A stretch of 64,000 nucleotides of DNA from Burkholderia mayonis. Lineage in GTDB: Bacteria; Pseudomonadota; Gammaproteobacteria; Burkholderiales; Burkholderiaceae. Below are positions 39,044-46,997 of this stretch, one piece after another. The stretch lies in assembly GCF_001523745.2 (NCBI RefSeq), contig NZ_CP013386.1, positions 992,001 to 1,056,000 of the forward strand, in the 5' to 3' direction. The notes under the pieces were generated by a model. The model was not told the origin of the DNA. It saw only the letters and a list, made by a program, of their open reading frames with translations, and did no database searches. The position numbers and the translations under genes were made by a program. Every line of letters begins with the position of its first letter. The stretch's first letter is position 1.

Positions 39044-40069
39044 ATGATTGCGACACGAATCCTGCGCAGGCCGCGCGTATTGATCGTCGGCTGCGGCGAC
39101 GTCGGCATGCGTTGCGTCGCGCAGTTGCGCGCGCGGCGCCGGAACTTGCGCATCGTCGCGCTGACGAGCCATCGGGCGCGCTGCGCTGAACTGCGGGCGG
39201 CGGGCGTCGTGCCCGTCGTCGGCGATCTGGACGAGCGCGCGACGCTCGCACGGATCGCGCGTCTCGCAAGCGTCGTGCTGCATCTCGCGCCGCCGCAGGC
39301 GACGGGTGAAGTCGACCGCAGAACGCAGGCGCTCGTCGCCGCGCTCGCGTCGCCGCGGCGGCCGTCGCGTCAGTTCGCGCCGGCGTACGGCAGGCTGCGC
39401 GCGGGGCGGGCCGCCGCCAGATCGGCTTGGCCGCCTTTTCAGGCAACGGGTATTGTACCCGACGCCCTGTCGCGTCCTGCCGTCGTCTACGCGAGCACGA
39501 GCGGCGTTTACGGTGATTGCGGCGGCGCATGGGTTGACGAAACGCGTCCGGTGCGGCCTGGGAATCCGCGCGCGCGACGGCGCGTGTCGGCCGAGCGTCA
39601 ATTGCGCCGCGCGACCGCGCGCGGCGCGCTGTCCGCACGCATCGTGCGGATTCCCGGCATCTACGCGGCGAACCGGCTGCCGCTCGCGCGGCTCGAGAAG
39701 GGGACGCCGGCCCTCGTCGAGGCCGACGACGTCTATACGAACCACATCCATGCCGACGATCTCGCGTCGATCCTGCTGCGCGCCGCGACGCGCGGCAAGC
39801 CCGCGCGGATCGTCCATGCGAGCGACGACACCGAGCTGAAGATGGGGGATTACTTCGAGCAGGTCGCGCGCGCGTTCGGCATGCACTACCCGCCGCGCAT
39901 CACGCGTGCCGACGCGGAGCAGCAGCTCGAGCCGATGCTGCTGTCGTTCATGCGCGAGTCGCGACGGCTCGCGAACGCGAGGATGAAGCGCGAATTGCGC
40001 GTCGCGCTGCGCTATCCGACCGTCGATGATTTCCTGCGCACCGTGGCCGCGCCGCGCCCGATCAAGTGA
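39044..40069 (+). CDS. NAD(P)-dependent SDR/epimerase-like protein (YeeZ type)
   Basis: A 341-residue protein. The N-terminal nucleotide motif is VLIVGCGDVGMR, an atypical GxGxxG; YASTSGVYGDCGG carries the SDR Ser and Tyr. TNHIHADDLA is typical of the YeeZ branch of extended SDRs. No substrate is known for this group. I start at the ATG 39044; the open frame extends 21 codons upstream. It overlaps the last bases of the convergent small membrane-protein gene. Confidence 0.85.
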   Translation: MIATRILRRPRVLIVGCGDVGMRCVAQLRARRRNLRIVALTSHRARCAELRAAGVVPVVGDLDERATLARIARLASVVLHLAPPQATGEVDRRTQALVAALASPRRPSRQFAPAYGRLRAGRAAARSAWPPFQATGIVPDALSRPAVVYASTSGVYGDCGGAWVDETRPVRPGNPRARRRVSAERQLRRATARGALSARIVRIPGIYAANRLPLARLEKGTPALVEADDVYTNHIHADDLASILLRAATRGKPARIVHASDDTELKMGDYFEQVARAFGMHYPPRITRADAEQQLEPMLLSFMRESRRLANARMKRELRVALRYPTVDDFLRTVAAPRPIK

Positions 40070-40250
40070 TCGCCGGCAGCGCCTCGATCAGCAGGAAGCA
40101 CAGCAGCGCGCCGATCAGCGCGCCGATCAGACTCGGATGATATTTGCGCTTCAGATGCATCGCGGTGAGCAGCCCGCCGATCATGATCGCGCCGAGCGCC
40201 GCGAACGCGAGTATCACGGACGAAATTTCAATCGGATTGCTGATGGTCAT
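40062..40250 (-). CDS. Small two-helix membrane protein, unknown function
   Basis: 62 residues with two hydrophobic segments (about 11-30 and 41-58) separated by the basic turn HLKRKYHPS. The ATG at 40250 has an excellent GGGGAG 6 bases upstream, which argues the gene is real. Its 3' end overlaps the convergent SDR gene by 8 bp. No family recognised. Confidence 0.72.
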   Translation of the reverse strand: MTISNPIEISSVILAFAALGAIMIGGLLTAMHLKRKYHPSLIGALIGALLCFLLIEALPAIT

Positions 40251-40316
40251 GATGTCTCCCCAAACCCGGAATCCATTGTGGTTTTGTTTCGAGTATAGCG
40301 AGGCTTGATGACGCTG

Positions 40317-40337
40317 CCATGCTGCGAAGCAGCATGG
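40317..40337. other. Hairpin without T-run downstream of rsuA
   Basis: Perfect 9-bp stem CCATGCTGC/GCAGCATGG with a 3-base loop. It could mark the rsuA 3' end, but it lacks a T-run. Confidence 0.4.
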
Positions 40338-40367
40338 TTCGGATGGCCGCGCAGCCGCCGCCCGGGC

Positions 40368-41090
40368 TTACCCTGACAGGGTTTTCGCCGTGTCGCGCAA
40401 TGCAGCCAGATCGCGCTCGCCGAGCCAGCGCCAAGCGCCTTCGGCGAGATCCGCCGGCAGCGCGAAGCCGCCGATGCTCGCGCGATGCAGCGCCTCGACG
40501 CGGTTGCTCGCCGCCGCGACCATCCGCTTCACCTGGTGATATTTCCCTTCGGCGACCGTCATTTCGAGGAGTCGTTCTCCTCGGGCGATCGCGGCGATCG
40601 CGGCGATCGGTTTCGGCTCGCCGTGCAGCAGCACGCCCGCGCGCAGCGCGTCGAGCTGCGCGTCGTCGAGCGGGTGGCGCACCGTCGCGACATAGGTCTT
40701 TGGCACCTTGCGCTTCGGCGACGTGTACGCGTGGACGAACTGGCCGTCGTCGGACAGCAGCAGGAGGCCCGTCGTGTCCTGGTCGAGGCGGCCGACACAC
40801 TGGACGCCGCGCTCTGCGAACTGCGGCGGCAGCAGGCTGAAGACGCTCGAATGATGCTGCGGCTCGCGCGAGCACTCGTAGCCCGCCGGCTTGTTGAGCA
40901 CGACGTACGCGCGCGCGTGGTACGGCCACGCGACGCCGTCGACTTCGAACGCGAGATGGGCGGTGTCGAACGACGCGTGCGCATCGACGCACGTCGCGCC
41001 GCCGACGGCGACGCGCCCTGCTTCGACGAGCGCGCGGCACTGGCGGCGCGACCCGAAGCCTTGCGTAAACAGAATGCTTTCGAGATCCAT
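40368..41090 (-). CDS. rsuA: 16S rRNA pseudouridine(516) synthase
   Basis: 240 residues. An N-terminal S4 RNA-binding domain (about 1-50, FGSRRQCRALVEAGRV) is followed by the catalytic domain with GRLDQDTTGLLLLSDDG (Asp near 103) and EGKYHQVKRM near 190. S4 plus this arrangement fits RsuA, which modifies U516 of 16S rRNA. Divergent from copC. Confidence 0.92.
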   Translation of the reverse strand: MDLESILFTQGFGSRRQCRALVEAGRVAVGGATCVDAHASFDTAHLAFEVDGVAWPYHARAYVVLNKPAGYECSREPQHHSSVFSLLPPQFAERGVQCVGRLDQDTTGLLLLSDDGQFVHAYTSPKRKVPKTYVATVRHPLDDAQLDALRAGVLLHGEPKPIAAIAAIARGERLLEMTVAEGKYHQVKRMVAAASNRVEALHRASIGGFALPADLAEGAWRWLGERDLAALRDTAKTLSG

Positions 41091-41240
41091 GGCGCGCGCA
41101 TTGTACCAAGCGTATCAAACGCGGATCGGGCAAACAGTCGCGGCGCGCTCGAGCGCAAGCGCATGCCGGGACTGGTAAGCTCGGGGCCGCGCGGCCGCGC
41201 TCGGCGCGCCCGCAATCCCCCGTTCGAACAAAGGTACCCG

Positions 41241-41618
41241 ATGACAACTACGACCACGATGACTTCCGTCGCGCGGCGCGGCCTCGCCGCCGCGCTCGCG
41301 CTCACGCTGTCGAGCGTAGCGTTCGCGCACGCGAAACCCGAAAAGACCGATCCGCCCGCGAACGCCGCGGTCGCCGCGCCGCAGGCCGTGTCGATCGGCT
41401 TCACCGAAACGCTCGAGCCGGCGTTCAGCTCGATCGTCGTCGTCGACGCGGCGGGCGCGCCGGCCGCGGCCGCAAAGGCGGTCGTCGACGCATCCGATCG
41501 CAAGCGCATGTCGGTCGCGCTCAAGCCGCTGCAGGCGGGCGAGTATACGGTCAAGTGGGTTGCGGTCGCGACCGACGGCCATCGCACGCAGGGCAGCTAC
41601 CAGTTCACCGTGAAATAA
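41241..41618 (+). CDS. copC: CopC-domain periplasmic copper-binding protein
   Basis: 125 residues. Signal peptide 1-28 ends AFA-HAKPEKTDPP: the mature protein begins with the His that binds Cu(II) in CopC (the histidine brace). A later His lies in DGHRTQGSYQFTV, another family hallmark. CopC carries copper in the periplasm. Unusually, no copD or copper operon is adjacent. The ATG at 41241 has AAAGG upstream. Confidence 0.93.
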   Translation: MTTTTTMTSVARRGLAAALALTLSSVAFAHAKPEKTDPPANAAVAAPQAVSIGFTETLEPAFSSIVVVDAAGAPAAAAKAVVDASDRKRMSVALKPLQAGEYTVKWVAVATDGHRTQGSYQFTVK

Positions 41619-41642
41619 GCGGCAGGCAGTAAGCAATGTGCG

Positions 41643-41673
41643 GCCGCGGCATCCGAACATGCCGCGGCATTTG
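41643..41673 (+). terminator. Terminator-like hairpin after copC
   Basis: Perfect 10-bp stem GCCGCGGCAT/ATGCCGCGGC with a 6-base loop and a short ATTT tail, 24 bases after the stop. Confidence 0.45.
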
Positions 41674-42052
41674 CCGAAATCGGATTTTTCCGAATCCGTC
41701 ATTCGATATCATCCGTATTCGATACGGTTGCGCGGAATCGATTAATCCGGATCGATCGGTTTCTTGTCGCCTGGTCGAATCGATTTAAAGCGCATTCGAA
41801 TAAAAATAAATCCGCGCATTCGGGGTGTGCCATCCGCGGCGGCGCCGGCGATCGTCGAAACGGATCGCTCATGCTTCTCGCATCTCGATATCTCGCCCGC
41901 CGGCGCGATGCGCTGAACGCGTGACGCGGCGAACCGGCCCGGCGGCGCTCGGCGAGCGTTCGCCCATATGTCCCGCATCGAAACGCTGCCGTAAGAAGGC
42001 GCGGCAGCGGTGCGACGACGGGTGCCGAGACGCGCGTCGGCCGGCAGCGCGC
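41674..42052. other. Gene-free stretch at the left edge of the accessory region
   Basis: No gene I can support. The first 150 bases are AT-richer than the surroundings and contain several ATCGAT/TTCGAT motifs and a small CCGTAT-TCG-ATACGG hairpin (41714-41728). The open frames here are shadows of the following LysR gene. Confidence 0.6.
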
Positions 42053-43015
42053 TCAGCGCAGTTGCGTGACGGTGGCGCGCGTGCCGGCCGCCGGCGCCTC
42101 GTCCCAATCGTCGATCACACGCGATCCGATGCGGATCCGCTCTTTCAGGAAATCGAGCAGCACGCGCACGCGCGCCGGCAGACGTTCGCTCGGCCCGACG
42201 AACACGGCGCTGATCTCTTCCTCGTCGCCCGGATTGAACGCTTCGAGCACCGGCACGAGGCGCTCCGCATCGATGTCCTCCGCGACGTGACAGCGCGCGA
42301 GCCGTGCGAGCCCGAGCCCGGAGACGGCTGCCTCGCGGATGCTCTCGCCGTCGCCGAGCAGCAGGTTGCCGCCCGACGGCCGCAGACGCTGGCCTTCCGC
42401 CACGACGAACGGCCATGCCTTCGTGTTGCCGCTGAGACCGATGCAATGGTGGCGATCGAGATCATCCGGCGTCTGCGGCACGCCCCTGCCCTCGAAGTAC
42501 GCGGGCGAGCCGACGACGACCATCCGGCTGCCGCCGAGCCTGCGCATCACGAGCCGCGAATCGTCGAGCGCGCCCGAGCGGATCGCGATGTCGCTGCGGT
42601 CGTCGAGCAGATCGACGACCGCATCCGATAGCACGATGTCGAGCGTGATGTCCGGATAGCGGCGCTGGAATTCGGGCAGAAGCGGCATCAGATGGCGCTT
42701 GCCGAACGGCACGTGCGAATTGATTCGCACGCGTCCCTGCGGACTCGTGCCGCGCGTCGCTTCGCGCTCGGCGTCGGCGATGTCATCGAGGATGCGCACG
42801 CAGCGTTCGTAGAACGCGGCGCCTTCCGGCGTGAGCTGCAGCTTGCGTGTCGTGCGGTTCAGCAGGCGCACGCCGAGCCGCGTCTCGAGCCGTTGAATGA
42901 ACTTGCTGATCGCCGACGGCGTCATGTCGAGCCGTCGTCCCGCCGCAGAGAATCCACACGACTCGATCACCTGAACGAACACCGCCATCTCGGAGAAACG
43001 ATTGACCTCGCGCAT
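42053..43015 (-). CDS. LysR-type transcriptional regulator
   Basis: 320 residues, complete. The N-terminal winged HTH (about 1-65: SFSAAGRRLDMTPSAISKFIQRLE-like) is followed by the substrate-binding domain with RINSHVPFGKRHLMPLLPEF. It belongs to the large group of LysR proteins that often regulate a divergent gene; here the neighbour on that side is another LysR gene on the same strand, so its usual target is not evident. The upstream DNA (43016-43150) is AT-rich. Confidence 0.9.
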   Translation of the reverse strand: MREVNRFSEMAVFVQVIESCGFSAAGRRLDMTPSAISKFIQRLETRLGVRLLNRTTRKLQLTPEGAAFYERCVRILDDIADAEREATRGTSPQGRVRINSHVPFGKRHLMPLLPEFQRRYPDITLDIVLSDAVVDLLDDRSDIAIRSGALDDSRLVMRRLGGSRMVVVGSPAYFEGRGVPQTPDDLDRHHCIGLSGNTKAWPFVVAEGQRLRPSGGNLLLGDGESIREAAVSGLGLARLARCHVAEDIDAERLVPVLEAFNPGDEEEISAVFVGPSERLPARVRVLLDFLKERIRIGSRVIDDWDEAPAAGTRATVTQLR

Positions 43016-43230
43016 AGATGAATTGACGAGACTTTAAATGTCTTGTTAATGGATAAATCCTAGTATATCCGGGACTTGTTTTTTTAATTTGTGCGGTCTT
43101 CTTATTTTTCATATTCTCGGATTCTCATCGATTCATCGCCGAGCGCGCATCTCCCTCGGCGCGCCTTATATTGGCGATTCATTGCCGAGATGAACGTCGC
43201 AGTCGACGCGCTTTCGTCCGCATAGGCGCG

Positions 43231-44100
43231 TCAGTTCGTCGGCGCGAACCGGTTGTGGCGCCCGGTTTCCCGCACCGCGTCGATCAACGCGGCGCTCGCG
43301 GGCGTCGACTGGCGCGAGAACGCGTAGAAGTGCGCGGCGGGCAGCGCGGGCAGCCCGTCTTCCGGTCCGCATTCGCGCGAGCCGTCGCGTAGCTGGCTGC
43401 GTGCGACGACGGTGACGGCGAATCCCGCAAGCGCCGCCGACACGCAGCCAGCCATGCTGCTGCTTTCGAACACGATGCGAAAAGGACACTGCGCGCCGCT
43501 CAGCGCGGCGGTCGCCGCTTCGCGGTAGACGCACGGCTCCGGAAAGAGCGCGAGCGGCAGCGCGCCGGCCGCGTCGAGCGCGGCGTCCGACGCGTATGCC
43601 CACACGAGCGGCTCTTTCCACAACAGTTCGCCGGCTTCGTCGACTCGGCTGCATTGCTTGCCGAACACGACGTCGACGCGGCCCGATGCCTGTTGGCGCA
43701 GCAGATCCGCGGTGATGCCGGCTTTCAGTTCGATCGTTGCCCGCGGATGCCGGCGGCGAAACGCGTGTAGCACCTGGGGCAGCCACGCGCCCGCGCAATC
43801 CTCGGACGCGCCGACGCGCAGCCGGCCGTGCAGCGGCGAGCCGCGCAGCCGCGCGCGCTTCGCGCTCCATCTCGACGATGTTGCGCGCATACGCATACAG
43901 TGTCTCGCCTGCTTGCGTGAGCGCGACGCGCCGCGTCGCGTCGCGCGGGCGAGCAGCCCGCCGCCCGCCGCCTGCTTGAGCCGCTTGATGTGCCCGCTGA
44001 CCGCGGACGGCGTGAGCGCGACGCGCTCGGCGGCGAGCGCGAAGCCGTGATGCTCGACGACTTCGAGGAAGGTGCGCAGCAGCATGATGTCGAGCGACAT
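43231..44100 (-). pseudogene. LysR-type regulator with two compensating frameshifts
   Basis: The frame runs uninterrupted for 289 codons from MSLDIMLLRTFLEVV. The HTH (to RATRR near residue 52) and the effector domain (from RGSPLHGRLRVGASED on) read normally. Between about 43935 and 43860 the expected linker helix VALTQAGETLYAYARNIVEM is in another frame, replaced by RSRKQARHCMRMRATSS. So a frameshift near 43935 is undone by another near 43850. The linker is needed for dimerisation, so the product is probably defective. Alternatively these are sequencing errors in GC-repetitive DNA. The ATG at 44100 abuts the truncated integrase and has no good ribosome site. Confidence 0.7.
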
Positions 44101-44669
44101 CGATGCCGAATCCGTTTCGTCTTGCCATTCTGGATCGCATAACGGAAAACGCGGCTGATTTCGCTGCGGACGCTGTGCGCCGTGTACCGCGCGCCTCGAC
44201 TGTCGATGCGCTTGAGCACTTCCCGAATCTCTGGCGCGTCGATTCCCTTGATTGGACGCTTGCCAAGCCACGGAAATACATCGTTTTCCATGCGGGCAAG
44301 CGTCTTTTCATGCTGACCCATCTCAACGCTTGACTTGCGATCTTCCAGCCAAGCGCGCGCAATTGCCTCGAATGTGTTGACGGCGTTCAGCTTGGCCGTG
44401 CGTTTCTCGATCTTCTTCGCTTCACTTGGATCAATTGCCTTCGGCAAGTTTAGCGCGCGCCTCGTCGCGCTTTCTGCGAGCGACGGCCAGCGAAACGTCG
44501 GGGTATACGCCGAGCGCAGGCAGCTTTTCCTTCCCTGCGAAGTAATACTTGAGCCGCCAGTATTTTTGGCTGCTCGGCATGACTTGCAAGAACAGGCCGT
44601 TGCCGTCGTAGAATTTTTGAATCTTTGGCCTGGGCTTGGCAGTCCGGATGCCGTATCGGTCAAGGGCAT
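44101..44669 (-). pseudogene. Truncated P4-type (tyrosine) integrase
   Basis: A remnant of a tRNA-targeting integrase, pointing away from the tRNA-Leu gene. It opens MPLTDTA; then the DUF4102 domain (IRTAKPRPKIQKFYDGNG..., WRLKYYFAGKEKLPALGVYP) lies in a different frame until about 44433, where reading returns with IDPSEAKK. A missing A near 44648 and an extra A near 44433 explain this. The core-binding domain follows (FEAIARAWLEDRK ... SEISRVFRYAIQNGKTKR) and the gene stops at about 44105. The whole catalytic domain (R-H-R-Y) is absent, so it is inactive. Confidence 0.85.
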
Positions 44670-44671
44670 CA

Positions 44672-44737
44672 GGGGTATCTCCGTTAGTTGGAGCCTCGAA
44701 GCGAGGACATACCCCTAAAAGTACCCCTGCGTACCCC
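44672..44737. promoter_or_regulatory. TACCCC repeats upstream of the integrase remnant
   Basis: TACCCC at 44710, 44722 and 44732, and its inverse GGGGTA at 44672. Such clustered short repeats between an integrase gene and its attachment site may be integrase or excisionase arm sites. Confidence 0.4.
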
Positions 44738-44842
44738 CGGCTTTCAACGAACCGAGCCGGACTCTTTCGGAACGAAATTTCCCTCTGCGCCTTTATTTAT
44801 CAAGGTTTTTGCGACCGGTCGGGAATTTCGAGGAATGTTTGA

Positions 44843-44927
44843 TGGTGCCCAGGGCCGGAATCGAACCGGCACGCCTTGCGGCGGGGGATTTTGAGTCCCC
44901 TGCGTCTACCAATTTCACCACCTGGGC
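44843..44927 (-). tRNA. tRNA-Leu (anticodon CAA)
   Basis: An 85-nt class II tRNA with CCA encoded. Acceptor GCCCAGG/CCTGGGC, D-arm containing TTGGTAGAC, anticodon stem GGGGA/TCCCC with loop CTCAAAA (anticodon CAA), variable arm GCCGCAAGGC, T-arm CCGGTTCGATTCCGG, then ACCA. The 3' end faces the integrase remnant, as expected for an island inserted at the tRNA 3' end. Confidence 0.97.
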
Positions 44928-45047
44928 AAACCTGCGCCGCACATGCGATTGCGCGCGGCGAAAACGCGAATTATTACCGAAATCCCCCACGCCGGCAAGC
45001 ATTCTGCTTCCTTCGCATTTTGCTTCGTTGCGCGGCGGGGCGGCGGC

Positions 45048-45747
45048 TCACTGGCTCAGATAGACGACGATCAGCGTGCGCTGCGGCCGCACTGTCGGCG
45101 TACCCGCGCCAGAGATCAGAATCGCGCCCAGTTTCGCCGCGATCAGCTTCAGCGCTTGGCCCGTCACGCTCGTGTCGGTGCGGTTGTAGCGCTCGGTCGC
45201 GACGATCCTCAGCTTGCGCAGCCCGGCGAAGCGCGTGAATTCGTCGAGCCAGCTGTCGCCGTAGCTGTCCGCGAAGCCGACCGTCTTCACGCCGTGGTTC
45301 GCCGTGTAGCGGGTCGGCACGTCGGCCATCGCGCGGTCGCCCTGCGCCATCTTGAACGCCCACACGCGCTTGTCCTGCTGCGGCTCGACGATCGAGCCGG
45401 AGCCGATCAGCGTGATCATCGGCGTCTGCGCGGCGGCGGCGATCGGATCGAGCGTGGCGCGCGCCGCGGGCGTGATGTTCGGCCCGACGACCATGTCGAC
45501 CTTGTCCTCCGTCGCGAGCTTGCGGATGTTGCGCACGGCGACGTCCGGGTCGGATGCGTCGTCGAGCAGATCACCCTGCAGCTTCTGTCCCGCGATCGTC
45601 TTCGGCCACATCAGGATCGCGTTCTTGCTGGTCTGGCCGATCGTCACGGCGGGGCCCGTCGTCGACAGATCGACGCCGACCGTCAGGTCGGCGCGCGCCG
45701 CAGCGCAGACGAGCGCGAGCGCGGCGCAGCAGGCGGGATGGCTTCAT
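45048..45747 (-). pseudogene. Broken branched-chain amino-acid binding protein (LivK-like)
   Basis: An ATG at 45747 with GGAG upstream begins a signal-peptide-like start (MKPSRLLRRA), but the rest of the signal (LALVCAAARADLTVGVDL) is in another frame, so one indel lies around 45715-45730. From there the Peripla_BP_6 fold reads well (VTIGQTSKNAILMWPKTIAGQ, DMVVGPNITPAA, VKTVGFADSYGDSW) until LISGAGTPTVRPQRTL; it then ends VVYLSQ, about 55-60 percent of the normal length. The C-terminal lobe is missing, so it cannot bind ligand. It lies between cysB and tRNA-Leu. Confidence 0.85.
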
Positions 45748-45836
45748 GCGAGGCGGCTCCATGCCGGTTCGGGAACGCAACGCCGCGCGAAGGGGCGCCG
45801 CAAAGCAGCGCCGCCCCGCGCGCCGCGCGCCGCGCG

Positions 45837-46778
45837 TCACAGCTCGTAGGTCTCGGCCTCGCCCTTGAGCGCGGTCTCGACGAGCTTGCGGTTGAGCGTC
45901 GGCGACAGCAGCTCGACGAGCGTATAGATATAGCCGCGCAGATACGCGCCCTGCTTGAGCGCGACCCGCGTCACGTTGCTGCCGAACAGATGCCCGACCG
46001 GGATCGCGCGCAGGTTGCGGTCGCGCTCCGGATTGAACGCGATGTCGGCCATGATGCCGACGCCGAGCCCGAGCTCGACGTAGGTCTTGATCACGTCCGC
46101 GTCGATTGCCTCGAGCACGATGTCGGGCGTGAGGCGATGCAGCGCAAACGCCTGGTTGATCTTCTTGCGGCCCGCGAACGCGTCGTCGTACGTGATGAGC
46201 GGGAACTGCGCCAGATCGTCGAGCGACAGCGGCTTGCGCTCGAGGAGCGGGTGGTCGGCCGGCACGACGGCCGCGTGGTGCCACTGGAAGCACGGCAGCG
46301 ACACGAGCTCCTTGTAGTCGGCGATCGCCTCGGTCGCGATCGCGAGGTCCGCCTGGTCGTGGATCACCATTTCGGCGACCTGGGTCGGGCTGCCTTGCAG
46401 GATCGACAGATGGACCTTCGGGAAGCGCTTCTTGAACTCGGCGATCGCGGCGGGCAGCGAATAGCGGGCCTGCGTGTGTGTCGCCGCGATCGTCAGATTG
46501 CCCTGGTCCTGCGCCGCGTAATCTTTTCCGACCCTTTTAAGACTCTCGACCTCCTGGAGGATCCGCTCGACCGACGCGAGGATGATCCGTCCAGGCTCGG
46601 TCAGCGAGCGCACGCGTTTGCCGTGGCGCGTGAAGATCTCGACGCCGAGCTCGTCCTCGAGCTCGATGATGGCTTTCGAAACTCCCGGCTGCGACGTGTA
46701 CAGCGCCTTCGCGGCTTCCGTGAGGTTGAAATTCTGGCGGACGGCCTCGCGCACGAAGCGAAATTGGTGCAGGTTCAT
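45837..46778 (-). CDS. cysB: CysB-family LysR regulator
   Basis: 313 residues with the CysB signature N-terminus MNLHQFRFVREAVRQNFNLTEAAKALYTSQ (HTH about 18-40) and the effector domain with THTQARYSLP near residue 100, the O-acetylserine/N-acetylserine site region. It is divergent from cysI across 219 bp and probably activates the cys operon. Burkholderia also has the paralogue SsuR, but this location fits CysB. Confidence 0.93.
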   Translation of the reverse strand: MNLHQFRFVREAVRQNFNLTEAAKALYTSQPGVSKAIIELEDELGVEIFTRHGKRVRSLTEPGRIILASVERILQEVESLKRVGKDYAAQDQGNLTIAATHTQARYSLPAAIAEFKKRFPKVHLSILQGSPTQVAEMVIHDQADLAIATEAIADYKELVSLPCFQWHHAAVVPADHPLLERKPLSLDDLAQFPLITYDDAFAGRKKINQAFALHRLTPDIVLEAIDADVIKTYVELGLGVGIMADIAFNPERDRNLRAIPVGHLFGSNVTRVALKQGAYLRGYIYTLVELLSPTLNRKLVETALKGEAETYEL

Positions 46779-46997
46779 TTATAACCCTTCCGCATATCAA
46801 CAGAATTTTTTAGTCGTTTGAAATATAAAGAGAGTTTATTACGATTCCCCGGTGTTTTTCAAATATGGATATCTGTAATCGTCATTAGCAAATGAGCGGC
46901 CGGGCGGATGGTCGGCTCGGTGCAGGCGGTGCAGGATTCGGGCGCGGCGTGGCTAGGACGCCGCGCGGTCATATCGAGCAAACCCTGGGGTCCCCGA
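46779..46997. promoter_or_regulatory. cysB/cysI divergent control region
   Basis: A 219-bp AT-rich gap between divergent cysB and cysI. A candidate plus-strand promoter is TTGAAA (46818-46823), 16-bp spacer, TACGAT. CysB sites are degenerate, so I do not mark one. Confidence 0.5.

Noticed and set aside
41742..42446. 234-codon minus-strand frame overlapping the LysR gene
   Set aside because: Its N-terminal part is the LysR gene out of frame; the rest covers AT-rich intergenic DNA.
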